This document shows, piece after piece, positions 34,259-47,255 of a DNA stretch of 50,555 bases. The stretch lies in the NCBI GenBank assembly GCA_001898995.1, contig MKVZ01000008.1:1-50555 (forward strand). Reading direction: 5' to 3'. A model generated the notes under the pieces. It was not told where the DNA came from. It worked only from the letters and a program-made list of their open reading frames with translations, and ran no database searches. The first letter of the stretch is position 1. The number at the start of each line of letters is the position of its first letter. The position numbers were made by a program, and so were the translations under genes. The DNA comes from Rhizobiales bacterium 63-22. GTDB taxonomy: Bacteria > Pseudomonadota > Alphaproteobacteria > Rhizobiales > Rhizobiaceae.

Positions 34259-35856
34259 GCTTCTCCGACGTTGAACGCGAGCGGTTTTGCGGCCTTGATT
34301 GCCTCCTGAGCGGTCAGTTCGTCAAGAGCCGCCTGCGGGATCCTGTCATCGACATAGAGCATGGCTATGGCGTCGCCCCCCGGATGGTCGCGTCCCAGCG
34401 AGAAATTTGCGATATTGACATTGTGCCTGCCGCAGATGGTGCCTAAAAGCCCGATCATGCCCGGAATGTCAACATTGGTGACATAGAGCATGTTCGGCCC
34501 CACTTCCGCGTCCAGATTGATTCCCTTGATCTGGATGAAGCGCGGCTTGCCGTCCGAGAAGCAGGTGCCCGCCACCGCGCGCTCGCGCAGCGGGGTGCGC
34601 ACGGTCAGCTTGATATAGCCGTCGAAGATACCCGACTTGTCGCGCTTGACCTCCGAGACGATGATGCCGCGCTCCTTCACCATGATCGGGGCGGAGACCA
34701 TGTTGACGTCCGCCACCTGCGGGCGGATCAGCCCGGCAAGGGCGGCACTCAGCAATGCGCGGGTGTTCATGGCGGCGGTCGAGCCGTCGAACAAGAGTTC
34801 AACTTCCTCGATGGGCTCGTCCGTCACCTGCCCCACGAAGGCGCCCAGCACCTCCGCCAGCTTGACGAACGGCCGGAGGCGCGGCGCCTCCTCCGCCGTG
34901 ATCGACGGCATGTTGATGGCGTTGGAGACCGCGCCCTTGGTGAGGTAATCCGCCATCTGCTCGGCCACCTGCAAGGCGACGTTTTCCTGCGCCTCCATGG
35001 TGGAGGCGCCCAGATGCGGCGTACAGACCACGTTGGGCAGATGGAAGAGCGCGCTGTCGGTGGCGGGTTCCACCTCGAACACGTCGATGCCGGCCCCGGC
35101 GACCTTGCCCGATTTCAGGCCCTCCACCAGATCCTTCTCCACGATCAGGCCGCCGCGCGCGCAATTGACGATGCGCACGCCGTCCTTCATCTTCGCAATG
35201 GCCCCGGCGTCGATGATATGCCGCGTCCTGTCGGTGAGCGGCGTGTGCAGCGTGATGAAATCGGCGCGCGCCAGAAGCTCGTCCAGTTCCACCTTTTCCA
35301 CACCCAGTTCCTGCGCGCGCGCTTCCGACAGGAACGGGTCGAAGGCGACGACGTGCATCTTCAGGCCGATGCCGCGCGTGGCCACGATCGAGCCGATATT
35401 GCCGCAGCCGACGACGCCGAGCGTCTTGCCGGTGATCTCCACGCCCATGAAGCGGTTCTTCTCCCACTTGCCGGCGCGGGTGGAGGCGTCGGCCTCCGGC
35501 AATTGCCGGGCGACGGCGAACATCAGCGCGATGGCGTGCTCGGCGGTGGTGATGGAATTGCCGAAGGGCGTGTTCATCACGATGACGCCGCGCCGCGAGG
35601 CGGCGGCGATATCGACATTGTCCACGCCGATGCCGGCGCGGCCGACGACCTTCAGCCGGGTGGCGGCGGCGATGAGCTTTTCCGTGACCTTGGTGGCGGA
35701 ACGGATCGCCAGCCCGTCATAGCGGTCGATGACTTCGAGCAGCTTTTCCTTGTCCTTGCCGAGGTCGGGCAGGTAATCGACCTCGACGCCGCGATCGCGG
35801 AAAATCTGCACGGCGGTGGGCGATAGTTTGTCGGAAACGAGAACGCGCGGCGGCAT
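34255..35856 (-). CDS. serA: D-3-phosphoglycerate dehydrogenase
   Basis: The 533-residue enzyme is the long SerA type: substrate and NAD domains with VVGCGNIGS and the catalytic HTPLT/HLGAST region, an intervening ASB domain (about 320-450), and a C-terminal ACT domain (IPGMIGLLGTICGRHNVNIANF) for serine control. It starts serine synthesis. The start at 35856 has GGGAGAG just upstream. It lies downstream of serC and upstream of an acetyltransferase in what looks like one operon. Confidence 0.96.
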   Translation of the reverse strand: MPPRVLVSDKLSPTAVQIFRDRGVEVDYLPDLGKDKEKLLEVIDRYDGLAIRSATKVTEKLIAAATRLKVVGRAGIGVDNVDIAAASRRGVIVMNTPFGNSITTAEHAIALMFAVARQLPEADASTRAGKWEKNRFMGVEITGKTLGVVGCGNIGSIVATRGIGLKMHVVAFDPFLSEARAQELGVEKVELDELLARADFITLHTPLTDRTRHIIDAGAIAKMKDGVRIVNCARGGLIVEKDLVEGLKSGKVAGAGIDVFEVEPATDSALFHLPNVVCTPHLGASTMEAQENVALQVAEQMADYLTKGAVSNAINMPSITAEEAPRLRPFVKLAEVLGAFVGQVTDEPIEEVELLFDGSTAAMNTRALLSAALAGLIRPQVADVNMVSAPIMVKERGIIVSEVKRDKSGIFDGYIKLTVRTPLRERAVAGTCFSDGKPRFIQIKGINLDAEVGPNMLYVTNVDIPGMIGLLGTICGRHNVNIANFSLGRDHPGGDAIAMLYVDDRIPQAALDELTAQEAIKAAKPLAFNVGEA

Positions 35857-35898
35857 ATGGTCTCTCCCCTTGCGGCGGTTCGACGTTGACCGCAATCA

Positions 35899-35940
35899 GC
35901 GGAACCGCTCTGTCTGTTTGTTTTCAAAGAATTTACGCGA
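35899..35940. repeat. Type B mosaic repeat, copy 4 (partial)
   Basis: GGAACCGCTCTGTCTGTTTG and the following TTTTC...TTTACGCG match, in reverse orientation, the linker end of the type B repeat. It lies in the 125-base gap between serC and serA, about 43 bases before the serA start, inside a likely operon. A further GCCATGGCC / GGCCATGGC inverted repeat is at 35942-35968. Confidence 0.6.
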
Positions 35941-35981
35941 AGCCATGGCCGTTCCCTGCGGCCATGGCGGCGCCGGTACGA

Positions 35982-37160
35982 TTAGGCTGCGGCGGCTTTC
36001 AGCGCCGCCTTCTGCGTGGCGAAGGCCCAGTCGAGCCAATGCGTCAGCGCTTCGAGGTCGGAGGTCTCGACCGTCGCCCCGGCCCAGATACGCAGGCCCG
36101 AAGGCGCGTCGCGGTAGGAGCCGATATCGAAGGCCACGCCTTCCTTCTCCAGCGCCGCGACCATGGCCTTGGCGAAGGCGGCCTGCGCGTCCGCCGGCAA
36201 CCCGGTCACTTCCGGATCGGCGATGGTGAAGCAGACGGAGGTGTTGGAGCGCGTTTCCGGCTTCGCGGCGAGATTGGCGATCCACGGCGTCCTTTCGGCG
36301 AAGGCGTCCAGCACCGCGAAATTGCGGTCGGCGCGGGCGACCAGCCCGTCCAGTCCGCCGATGGACTGCGCCCAGCGAAGCGCATCGAGATAATCCTCCA
36401 CGCACAGCATGGAAGGCGTGTTGATGGTCTCGCCGGTGAAGATGCCCTCGATCAGCTTGCCGCCCTTGGTCATGCGGAAAATCTTCGGCAGCGGCCATGC
36501 GGGCGTGTAGCTTTCCAGCCGCTCGACGGCGCGCGGGCTGAGGATCAGCATGCCGTGCGCGCCCTCGCCGCCCAGCACCTTCTGCCACGAGAAGGTGACG
36601 ACATCGAGCTTCGCGAAATCGATCCGCTGCGCGAAGGCGGCACTCGTGGCGTCGCAGATGGTGAGGCCCGCGCGATCCGCCGGAATGAAACCGGCATTGG
36701 GCACGCGCACGCCCGATGTGGTGCCGTTCCATGTGAAAACCACGTCGCGGTCGAAATCGACGCCGGTGAAATCGACGATCTCGCCGTATGGCGCCTCGAA
36801 GCGGCGCACGTCCTGCAACTTCAGTTGCTTGACCACGTCCGTGACCCAGCCGGAGCCGAAGCTCTCCCACGCCACCATGTCGACGCCACGCGCGCCGAGC
36901 AGCGACCACAGCGCCATCTCCACCGCGCCGGTGTCGGAGGCCGGCACGATGCCGATGCGGTAATCGGCGGGAACCTGAAGAATTTCGCGGGTAAGATCGA
37001 TGGCCTCTTTCAGCTTGGCCTTGCCGACCTTGGCGCGATGCGAGCGGCCCAGCGAGGCGCCGGCCAGCGCTTCGAGCGACCAGCCGGGACGTTTGGCACA
37101 GGGACCGGATGAGAAATGGGGATTGGCCGGGCGCACTGCCGGCTTGGCGATCGTCGTCAT
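35982..37160 (-). CDS. serC: Phosphoserine aminotransferase
   Basis: The 392-residue fold-type I PLP enzyme has its Schiff-base lysine in [14 protein letters not shown] and belongs to the alphaproteobacterial SerC type (start motif [15 protein letters not shown]). It converts 3-phosphohydroxypyruvate to phosphoserine, the second serine step, and also serves pyridoxine synthesis. It is first in serC-serA. Its leader is structured and could control translation. Confidence 0.96.
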   Translation of the reverse strand: MTTIAKPAVRPANPHFSSGPCAKRPGWSLEALAGASLGRSHRAKVGKAKLKEAIDLTREILQVPADYRIGIVPASDTGAVEMALWSLLGARGVDMVAWESFGSGWVTDVVKQLKLQDVRRFEAPYGEIVDFTGVDFDRDVVFTWNGTTSGVRVPNAGFIPADRAGLTICDATSAAFAQRIDFAKLDVVTFSWQKVLGGEGAHGMLILSPRAVERLESYTPAWPLPKIFRMTKGGKLIEGIFTGETINTPSMLCVEDYLDALRWAQSIGGLDGLVARADRNFAVLDAFAERTPWIANLAAKPETRSNTSVCFTIADPEVTGLPADAQAAFAKAMVAALEKEGVAFDIGSYRDAPSGLRIWAGATVETSDLEALTHWLDWAFATQKAALKAAAA

Positions 37161-37220
37161 GTCTGTTCTATCCTCTCAGATAGCGCGCGTCTCGTTGGGG
37201 AGACGTGGCCCGCCGAGAGG
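37161..37220 (-). ncRNA. Structured serC leader (serC motif candidate)
   Basis: On the minus strand, immediately before serC, are two hairpins: CGTCTC/GAGACG (37188-37205) and CTATC/GATAG (37168-37183). The loop of the second holds the GAGAGG Shine-Dalgarno sequence. Upstream at 37215-37220 is CCTCTC, its exact complement, so a pseudoknot or switch could hide the ribosome site. The layout fits the serC RNA motif known from Alphaproteobacteria, recalled from general knowledge and not checked. Confidence 0.7.
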
Positions 37221-37277
37221 AATAGCCGAAACCGGGCTTTCCTGCAAGTTGTACTGGCCTGCAAGTTGTGCCGAGAT

Positions 37278-37994
37278 CTAGCCGCCGAAGGCGTAGCGCA
37301 GACCGATGCGCAGATCGTGGATGTTCAGCCCCCGGTCGCGACCGTCGCCGGAATATCCGTCGCCCTCGAACATCCTGCCGCCGTTGACGTGGCGGTAGCG
37401 ATAGCCCGCATCGAGCTTGAGGCTTTGCGTGAGGTCGACCGAAACGCCGGCCATGAGCGCATAGGTGAAGCGCCAGTTCGCCGCACCATCCCGGTCGCCC
37501 GCCGGAGTGGAAACATCGCTCCAGTCCACATACGTGCCGCCGAGGCCCGCGCCGACATAGGGCGTGAAGCCCTTGAAATTGCCGAGATCGACATAGGCAT
37601 TGGCCAGAATGGAAAGCGCCGAATATTTCGCGTCGCCGACGATGCCGTCGCCGTCGAATTTCCCGCGGGTCAGATAATCCATCGTCAGGTCGGTACGGAA
37701 ATAATCCGTCACCTGATAGCCCGCGCCGCCGCCGAACTGGAAAGAACCCCTGTAACCGCCGCCGGAATAGCTGTCCGTGTCCGCGAAATCGACGCGCCTG
37801 ACCCGGCTCCACGAAGCGCCGAGATCGCCGCGCAGATACCAGCCGCCGGTGGCGGGTGCCGACACCACCAGTTCCGGCACGTCCTGCATTGCGGGGGGCT
37901 GTTCGGTATCCGCGGCCCGCGCGGGAATCGAAGCGGACAGGATTGCCGCCGATACCACGACGCCGGCATAAAGAGATTTCACAAGACCGTTCAT
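37278..37994 (-). CDS. Outer-membrane beta-barrel protein (Omp25/Omp31-like)
   Basis: The protein has about 238 residues from the Met at 37994. A signal peptide (cleaved after ARA, near residue 27) is followed by a barrel domain with alternating Gly/aromatic strands (GWYLRGDLGASW, FTPYVGAGLGGTYVDW, LDAGYRYRHVNGGRMF) and a C-terminal strand ending in RYAFGG. This is the eight-stranded porin-like family of small rhizobial outer-membrane proteins. Its role is probably structural. It lies alone between serC and glmM. Confidence 0.82.
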   Translation of the reverse strand: MNGLVKSLYAGVVVSAAILSASIPARAADTEQPPAMQDVPELVVSAPATGGWYLRGDLGASWSRVRRVDFADTDSYSGGGYRGSFQFGGGAGYQVTDYFRTDLTMDYLTRGKFDGDGIVGDAKYSALSILANAYVDLGNFKGFTPYVGAGLGGTYVDWSDVSTPAGDRDGAANWRFTYALMAGVSVDLTQSLKLDAGYRYRHVNGGRMFEGDGYSGDGRDRGLNIHDLRIGLRYAFGG

Positions 37995-38119
37995 TGTCCG
38001 CCTGCGGGAATGCACGCTTCGCCGGTGCGGGAAGCCGTTTCAGGCGCAGACTAGACGGGAAAAGGTTAAATACGGTTTAACCTTGTTTCTTAACCATGCT
38101 TTTTAACGATTGCGCGCCC

Positions 38120-39472
<1,353 letters not shown>

Positions 39473-39644
39473 ATATCCAGCCTTGCCCAATCCTGTTCAG
39501 CCCGATCCTGTCAGCCTCGGCGTTAACCGTGAAGCCGATTTATAGCATGAAGCGCGCACGATGATGCGCCGAAATTCTTAACCGGGCCTTTGCGGCGATT
39601 TTTTGCGTGGCCCGCATCTGGCCCGATAAGGCGCTGATACGGCA

Positions 39645-39670
39645 AGGAAAAGCCGGGCGTACCCGGCTTC
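39645..39670 (-). terminator. Probable terminator after ftsH
   Basis: On the minus strand AAGCCGGG / CCCGGCTT (8 bp, 4-base loop) is followed by TTCCTT. It begins about 30 bases after the ftsH stop. The T-run is short. Confidence 0.6.
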
Positions 39671-39698
39671 ACCATTGCGTTCTATGCGTCCTCAGCCG

Positions 39699-41633
<1,935 letters not shown>

Positions 41634-41786
41634 GACGGGTCCAATCAATGCCTCGGACATCCCGCGCGCATGACCGCGCGAACGGAACGATGTTGAGCCT
41701 AACATAAGAGCGAAGGAGGGCGTTGCCAAGGCGCGGAACACCCGCGTTCGGCTGAATCTTGCGCAACTGGTTTATGAAAAGCGGGA

Positions 41787-43187
41787 TCATGCGGCCAGCG
41801 TCCGCCCGATGCGGGTTTCGACCGCCAGCGCCAGCGCGAGATCGTGGCCGGGCAGCACATGGTCGAACAGCGCGAAATGCCGCTGCATGAGGACGCCTTG
41901 CGGCAGGCTCTGCCCCGATACGAAAGGTCGCGCGAAAGGCAGGGCCGCGAGCTTGCCGTCGCGGAACAGGGCGGGCAGAACCGCCAATGCCTCGCGCCGC
42001 TGCGGATCGACCCCGATGCGGTTTTCCTTCAGGAAGACCGCCAGCGCCTGCAATCCCGGCGCGGCGACCTCGAACGGCACCGCGCCTGCATTATACAGGC
42101 GGAAGCGCCCGTCCCAGACGGCATCTTCACCGGGAGGAAGCATGACGGGGCCAAGATTGCGCCGCTCGCGCCGAAAGCGGTGCGGCCCGCCATCCGCGCC
42201 GCGCTCCACCAGCGCGCCGCAGAGCGTCAGCCGGGAATTCGTGTCCTCGCCCAGCAGGGCGCGGTCGATGCGCCGGCGCTCGCCGTCGCCGGGCAGGAAG
42301 CGGCGTCCTCCGGCAAGTGCGGCCAGAACCCCGGCGAAAAGCAACCGCGCATTGTCCGGCAGGGCCGCATAGATGCCCGCATCGGCCAGCAGCGTGCCGT
42401 TCGCGTCGACGGCGAGGCTCGCCGGATCGCCGAGCGCCGCCGCCAGAAGCGCATTGTCGTGCTCGCGCAGGCTCGCCGCCCGCGCCACCTCGGCCAGAAC
42501 AGCCTGAGAATCAACTTCCGCCGCCGCGCCCATGCGCACGCGCGGGCGCTCGTAGTCCGTGTCGGTATTGCTCGGATCGTCGATCCAGCCGATGCCGCGC
42601 CGCCGCAGTTCCTCGCGCAGCGCCTGCCGCGAAACGCCGAGCAGCGGACGGATCAGTTCCACCGGCTTGCCGCCGCCGAAACCGCCAAACCCGGCCTCTG
42701 CCGGCCCGAACCCCTCCAGCCACACGCGCGGGGCCATGGCCGCGAGGCCGCGCGCCGCCGCGTGCCCGCTGCTGCGCGCTTTGCGCATCAGGAAAGTCTC
42801 GATCTGGTCGTCGCGCGTATGGCCGGTGACGATCGTGTCGGCGCCGGTCTGCAGCGCCGCGCCCACGAGCAGACGGTAGCGCGCCGCGCGCGCCGCCGCC
42901 GCGACGCCGGCCGCAGGCTTTTCGCCGTCCCATGCGAGGATGCGGTGCGCGATGCCGTGCCGCGCGCAAAGTGCCGCGACATCCTGCGCCTCCGTGCCCG
43001 ATTCCGCGCGCAGGCGGTGATCGACCGTCACGGCGACGAGCGGCGGAGCGTGGCGCAGCGTGGCGAGATGATCATGCAGCAGAAACAGGAGCGCCAGCGA
43101 ATCGCCGCCGCCGGAAACGGCCACGACGATGCCGCGAGAACGCTCCAGCCCGAAGGGGGTGAAGATTTCAGCCGGGGAAAGCCCCAC
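41787..43187 (-). CDS. tilS: tRNA(Ile)-lysidine synthase
   Basis: The protein has 466 residues when started at the GTG at 43187. The PP-loop SGGGDS is at 25-30, and [14 protein letters not shown] and [10 protein letters not shown] are family blocks; the C-terminal domain is of the long TilS type. It makes lysidine in tRNA(Ile) CAU and is essential. The frame is open to 43307, but those residues are coded by the repeat at 43189-43288 and resemble nothing in TilS. No clear Shine-Dalgarno sequence precedes the GTG, as the repeat ends one base before it. Confidence 0.9.
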   Translation of the reverse strand: MGLSPAEIFTPFGLERSRGIVVAVSGGGDSLALLFLLHDHLATLRHAPPLVAVTVDHRLRAESGTEAQDVAALCARHGIAHRILAWDGEKPAAGVAAAARAARYRLLVGAALQTGADTIVTGHTRDDQIETFLMRKARSSGHAAARGLAAMAPRVWLEGFGPAEAGFGGFGGGKPVELIRPLLGVSRQALREELRRRGIGWIDDPSNTDTDYERPRVRMGAAAEVDSQAVLAEVARAASLREHDNALLAAALGDPASLAVDANGTLLADAGIYAALPDNARLLFAGVLAALAGGRRFLPGDGERRRIDRALLGEDTNSRLTLCGALVERGADGGPHRFRRERRNLGPVMLPPGEDAVWDGRFRLYNAGAVPFEVAAPGLQALAVFLKENRIGVDPQRREALAVLPALFRDGKLAALPFARPFVSGQSLPQGVLMQRHFALFDHVLPGHDLALALAVETRIGRTLAA

Positions 43188-43188
43188 C

Positions 43189-43288
43189 AGATCGTCGTGC
43201 GCCTTATCAGGCGCATTGCGACGATCTATCTCTTTGTTTGAGCATCGGATTTTCCGAAAACCGGCTCCCACTTTTCGGTCCGATGCTC
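43189..43288. repeat. Composite RIME-like palindromic repeat, type A copy 2
   Basis: This is the reverse orientation of the unit at 2752-2851. It has a stem AGATCGTCG / CGACGATCT (43189-43227) with an inner TGCGCC/GGCGCA hairpin, the TCTTTGTTTG linker, then the GAGCATCGGA type palindrome at 43240-43288. It fills almost the whole gap between cpoB and tilS. Confidence 0.8.
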
Positions 43289-43297
43289 CAGGCGCCC

Positions 43298-44764
43298 TCA
43301 TCCGCACTTGTTGCGCTGACGCTCGTCCGCCACGCGCCTGAGGATTGCCGGGGGAGCCTTGGGATAACGCTGCGGAATCTGCGCGAAGGTGGCGCAGCCC
43401 ACGTCGTGATTGCCCATCTTCTCCAGCGTCATGCCGAGCTTGAACATGTTCTCCGGCGCGCGCCGCGAATTGGGATAGTCGCGCTGGGTGTCGAGGAACA
43501 CGGTCGCCGCTTCGGGATAGCGGCCCTGATCGTAGATCGATTCGCCGAGCCAGAAGCGGGCCTCCGCCGTCATCGGATCGGAAGGATAGAGCTTCACATG
43601 CTTGCGGAAGGCCGCTTCGGCGGCCTTGTAGTCGCCGGCCATCAGATATTGATACGCCGCCTGATAGAGTGCCTTGGGGCCGTCGCCGTCGGCTCCCGCC
43701 TTCGCAACATCGGTCCCGCGCGCTTGCCGCTGCGGGGCCCCCGCCGGCGCACCGCCTTGTGGCAAGCCCTGTTCCGGCGGCTGCGGCGCTTCGTTCATGG
43801 TCTCGCCGATCACATTGCCGTTACTGTCGAAGCTGATGGAGCCGAGCGAGCGCGGCGGCTGGCCACGCCCCTGCGCGATCTGAGAACCGCCCTGAGAACC
43901 GGCTTGAGAACCGGACGCGGCCTGCGCCGGAGCCATGTCGTTGCCGCCACCGCCTTGCAGGGCGGGCTGCCGGTCGGAAGCGGCCTGCTGCGCGGACGCA
44001 CCTGCGCCCGCTCCGGCGTCGGTGCCGGCCGCAGGTCCGGCATTCGCGCGCTGGCCGGATTCCAGCGCCTGGAAACGGCGCTCGTTGTCCTCCTGCATCT
44101 TCTGCATCCGGTCCTGCATTTCGAGAAGCTGGAAATTCATCGCCTCGGTGCGCGCGCCGAGAATGCCGGCGATCTGCCCCACGCTGGTGATGCCCTGCGC
44201 GCAGAGATCGGGAGCGGCGGGGCGCGGCGCCTCGTCCGGCGCGGGGCCGCCCTTGGGCGAGGCGATGCCGCGCTTCTTTTCCAGTTCCTGAAAACGGAAC
44301 TCGTTGTCTTCCTGCGTCTTTTGCAACTGGTTATCGGTCTCGCGAATCTGCGTGTCGATATCCTCGCTCTTGCCGGTGAGGTCGCGCAGAAGTTCCGCGT
44401 CCATGGCCGCACCCTGCCCGGCATAGCTGCCGCTCGCCGACCCGGCATTCATGTCGCGCATCGCCTCGTCGAGCACCCGCGTCGAGCCGAGATTGAGATT
44501 GGCCGGCGCGTCGCCGCCCCTGCCCTTTTCCAGAACGCGGAACCGGGCGTCGTTGTCGCGCTGGATGCGCACCATCTTGTCGCGAAGCTGGAGGATGCGG
44601 GCATAATCCTGCGCGTTCTGCTGGGCGAGGCTGCACGCTTCCTGCGAGCCGGGACCGCCGGCCTGCGCCACAAGAACCTCCCCGCTTGAGACGGAACCCG
44701 CGGCCAGCGCCGGAACGCCTGCCAGAAACGGCAGCATGACGGCCGCCAGCGTCATTTTACCCAT
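43298..44764 (-). CDS. cpoB: Cell division coordinator CpoB (YbgF)
   Basis: The protein has 488 residues, against about 260 in E. coli. A signal peptide (about 1-22) is followed by three coiled-coil segments of one pattern (60-83, 143-166, 216-239; each with QxDNxxRFxxLE), a Gln/Ala/Gly-rich linker, and C-terminal TPR repeats (about 365-480; [22 protein letters not shown]). CpoB links Tol energy use to peptidoglycan synthesis. It is followed by tilS and preceded by pal. The start at 44764 has AGGA 5 bases upstream. Confidence 0.92.
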   Translation of the reverse strand: MGKMTLAAVMLPFLAGVPALAAGSVSSGEVLVAQAGGPGSQEACSLAQQNAQDYARILQLRDKMVRIQRDNDARFRVLEKGRGGDAPANLNLGSTRVLDEAMRDMNAGSASGSYAGQGAAMDAELLRDLTGKSEDIDTQIRETDNQLQKTQEDNEFRFQELEKKRGIASPKGGPAPDEAPRPAAPDLCAQGITSVGQIAGILGARTEAMNFQLLEMQDRMQKMQEDNERRFQALESGQRANAGPAAGTDAGAGAGASAQQAASDRQPALQGGGGNDMAPAQAASGSQAGSQGGSQIAQGRGQPPRSLGSISFDSNGNVIGETMNEAPQPPEQGLPQGGAPAGAPQRQARGTDVAKAGADGDGPKALYQAAYQYLMAGDYKAAEAAFRKHVKLYPSDPMTAEARFWLGESIYDQGRYPEAATVFLDTQRDYPNSRRAPENMFKLGMTLEKMGNHDVGCATFAQIPQRYPKAPPAILRRVADERQRNKCG

Positions 44765-44881
44765 TGCTGTCCTCATTTTTCGCCCTGGTCCGTCGCCCTG
44801 CCTGCTGTCACGCCAATTTTCCGGAAATGCTTTATGACACCGCCGCCTTGGCCAAATTTTGTCGAAGCGGCCCTTTTGTTC

Positions 44882-44930
44882 GAACATCGGATTTTCCGCA
44901 AACCGGATTCCACTTTCCGGTCCGATGCTC
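44882..44930. repeat. Type A palindromic repeat, copy 3 (single module)
   Basis: GAACATCGGA...TCCGATGCTC is an imperfect copy of the palindromic half of the type A unit, in the same orientation as at 43240-43288. It lies between the cpoB start and the pal terminator. Confidence 0.75.
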
Positions 44931-44939
44931 CAGCCCCGC

Positions 44940-44974
44940 GTATAAACGAAAAAAGCGGTCCGAAGACCGCTTTT
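44940..44974 (-). terminator. Rho-independent terminator after pal
   Basis: On the minus strand AAAAGCGGTC-TTCG-GACCGCTTTT, a 10-bp stem with a stable TTCG tetraloop, is followed by TTCGTTTAT. It lies 26 bases past the pal stop. Confidence 0.85.
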
Positions 44975-45000
44975 CCCGCGATTCGGCGATTACCGCTATA

Positions 45001-45507
45001 TCAGCTTCCCGCACCGTTGAGAACGGTGACGGCACGGCGGTTCTGCGACCAGCACGAGTCGTTGTCGCAGACGGCGACCGGCCGCTCGTTGCCGTAGGAG
45101 ATGGTGCGCATGCGGTTCATCGCGACGCCGTGCGCGGCGAGGAAGTCGCGCGTGGCGACGGCGCGGCGCTGACCGAGCGCGAGGTTGTATTCGCGCGTGC
45201 CGCGTTCATCCGCATGGCCTTCGATGGTGACCGAATATTGCGGGTAGCGCTGCAGCCACTGGGCCTGCTTGATGAGCGTCTGCTGAGCGTCGGGGCGGAT
45301 CAGCGACGAATCGAGATCGAACAGGATGCGGTCGCCGACATTGACGGTGAAATCCTGCGAGGTTCCGGGCGTGGCCGCACCTGCGCCCAGGCCGAGATCG
45401 CCGGCGCTGTTGGGAAGGTTTTTCTTCGAGGCACAGCCGGCGACGGCGAGCGACATGAAAAGGGCGATAGCGATCGGGCTACGTGCAATCGACTGGATGC
45501 GGCGCAT
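45001..45507 (-). CDS. pal: Peptidoglycan-associated lipoprotein Pal (Omp16)
   Basis: The 168-residue lipoprotein has a lipobox ending at Cys25 (LAVAGC) and an OmpA-like peptidoglycan-binding domain with TIEGHADERGTREYNLALGQRRA. Length and sequence type match Brucella Omp16. It is the outer-membrane partner of TolB. The start at 45507 gives a proper signal peptide with Arg-Arg near the start. It is separated from tolB by 319 bases that hold a large palindrome. Confidence 0.96.
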   Translation of the reverse strand: MRRIQSIARSPIAIALFMSLAVAGCASKKNLPNSAGDLGLGAGAATPGTSQDFTVNVGDRILFDLDSSLIRPDAQQTLIKQAQWLQRYPQYSVTIEGHADERGTREYNLALGQRRAVATRDFLAAHGVAMNRMRTISYGNERPVAVCDNDSCWSQNRRAVTVLNGAGS

Positions 45508-45728
45508 GGGCCGAAGCTCCTTAAGATTTGATGTTCCTGTGTTACCGTCCAATAATCATATCGGGGTTAACGCGGGCTCAAGAAGTATGGTTAATATTCT
45601 CTTGCGGCCAGATGCAACCGATATTTCAGGTTGCGGTCTGTTTCAGGCTTTGGCGATAAAATGCGGCGGAAACAGGGCTCGATGCTCCGAATTGTGGCAA
45701 ATGAAAATGAAAAGGCGCGGAGCCTGCT

Positions 45729-45768
45729 GCATCGGCCCGAAAATCGGAATCGATTTTCGGGCCGATGC
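45729..45768. repeat. Perfect 18-bp-stem palindrome between tolB and pal (type A core)
   Basis: The arms GCATCGGCCCGAAAATCG and its exact complement are joined by GAAT. The GCATCGG...CCGAAAA pattern ties it to the type A family. It lies 58 bases after the tolB stop. There is no T-run on the minus strand, so it may act as a processing or stability hairpin between tolB and pal. The rest of 45508-45826 has no ORF. Confidence 0.75.
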
Positions 45769-45826
45769 GTCGTTTCAATAGGCTGGAGCGCCCTTGAAAT
45801 ATCGGCTTTGACGATCCGAATCCGGC

Positions 45827-47158
45827 CTATTCCAGCAGCGGCGACCATGCCGGGTCGGAGGCGAAGTTCGGCGTATGGATCTGGCGCTCGTTGCGGCCGG
45901 TGAGATCGATCGTATAGAGCTTCGGCCCCGGCGCGCCGGCGTCCTTGCGGAAGAACATCAGCACGCGGCCGTTCGGTGCCCATGTCGGGCCTTCGACGTG
46001 GAAGCCGGAGGACAGCACACGCTCGCCCGAGCCGTCGGGCTTCATCACGCCGATGACGAACTGGCCCTGCGACTGCTTGGTGAAGGCGATGTAGTCGCCG
46101 CGCGGCGACCACACGGCGGTCGAATAGGTGCCGTCGCCCTGCGAGATGCGGTGCTGGTTGGAGCCGTTCGCGTTCATCACGTAGATTTGCGGGCGGCCGC
46201 CGCGGTCGGACACGAACGTGATCTGCGAGCCGTCCGGAGAATAGGCGGCGCTGGTGTCGATGGCCTGCGCGTCGGTCAGGCGCGTGGTGGTGCGGCTGCG
46301 CAGGTCCATCGTGTAGATATTGGCGCTGCCGTCGTCGCGCAGCAGGCTCATGATGACCTTCTGCCCGTCGGGCGAGAAGCGCGGCGCGATCGTCATGCCG
46401 GGGAAATTGCCGACCATCTCGCGCTGGCCGGTTTCCAGTTGCAGCAGATAGACGCGCGGCTGGCCGCTGGCGAACGACATATAGGTCAGTTCCTGCCGGT
46501 TGGGCGAGAAGCGCGGGGTCAGCACGATATCGCGGCCGTCGGTGAGATAGCGCACATTGGCGCCGTCCTGATCCATGATGGCGAGGCGCTTGATGCGCTT
46601 CTGCATCGGGCCGGATTCGTCCACGAAGACGATGCGGCTGTCGAAATAGCCCTTCTCGCCGGTCAGGCGCTCATAGATGGCGTCGGCGATGATATGGGCC
46701 ACGCGCCGCCAGTTGTCGGGCGTGGTGAAGAACTGCTGGCCGACGAGCTGCTGGCCGGCGAACGTGTCCCACAGGCGGAATTCCGCCTTGAGCCTGCCGT
46801 CCGGCTGCCGGGTGATGCGGCCGGTGACGAGCGCCTGCGCATTGATGACCTTCCAGTCGTCGAAGCGGGGAGCCGCGTCCGGGTTGGAGATCTTCTCGAT
46901 GAAGGCGCTCTTGTTGATCGGCGCGAACAGGCCGGACCGTTCGAGGTCGGCGGCGATGACGGATGAAATGTTCGGGCCGAGCTGGTCCGCCGACAGGAAA
47001 TCGGTGATCGCGATCGGCAACGGCTCGATCACGCCCTTGTTGATGTTGATCTCGACCGCCGCACGCGCCGGCAGGCTGCAAGCGAAGCTCGCGGCGGCCA
47101 CACAGGCGAAAGCCGCAAGGACTGCGCCGATCTTGGTTCTCATGATGCCGATCTTCAT
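45827..47158 (-). CDS. tolB: Tol-Pal system periplasmic beta-propeller TolB
   Basis: The 443-residue protein has a signal peptide (cleaved near ARA), an N-terminal D1 domain (about 28-170) and a C-terminal six-bladed propeller with repeated (Y/F)SPDG and SPR motifs ([45 protein letters not shown]). It binds Pal and TolA. Start at 47158 has a modest GGAAA upstream; a Met at 47143 is possible. It follows tolA by 97 bases. Confidence 0.95.
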   Translation of the reverse strand: MKIGIMRTKIGAVLAAFACVAAASFACSLPARAAVEININKGVIEPLPIAITDFLSADQLGPNISSVIAADLERSGLFAPINKSAFIEKISNPDAAPRFDDWKVINAQALVTGRITRQPDGRLKAEFRLWDTFAGQQLVGQQFFTTPDNWRRVAHIIADAIYERLTGEKGYFDSRIVFVDESGPMQKRIKRLAIMDQDGANVRYLTDGRDIVLTPRFSPNRQELTYMSFASGQPRVYLLQLETGQREMVGNFPGMTIAPRFSPDGQKVIMSLLRDDGSANIYTMDLRSRTTTRLTDAQAIDTSAAYSPDGSQITFVSDRGGRPQIYVMNANGSNQHRISQGDGTYSTAVWSPRGDYIAFTKQSQGQFVIGVMKPDGSGERVLSSGFHVEGPTWAPNGRVLMFFRKDAGAPGPKLYTIDLTGRNERQIHTPNFASDPAWSPLLE

Positions 47159-47255
47159 AATTTCCGGGGCCTCTTCGTCTTGGTCTTTCAATGGTTCTGT
47201 GTCGGCAGGGGCTGCCTTGATCTGGTATCTGGCCGGTTCTGGCCGGGAAATCCGG

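Noticed and set aside
43188..43307. TilS start at 43307
   Set aside because: The 40 extra residues are coded by a dispersed repeat that also occurs at 2752-2851 and do not resemble TilS.
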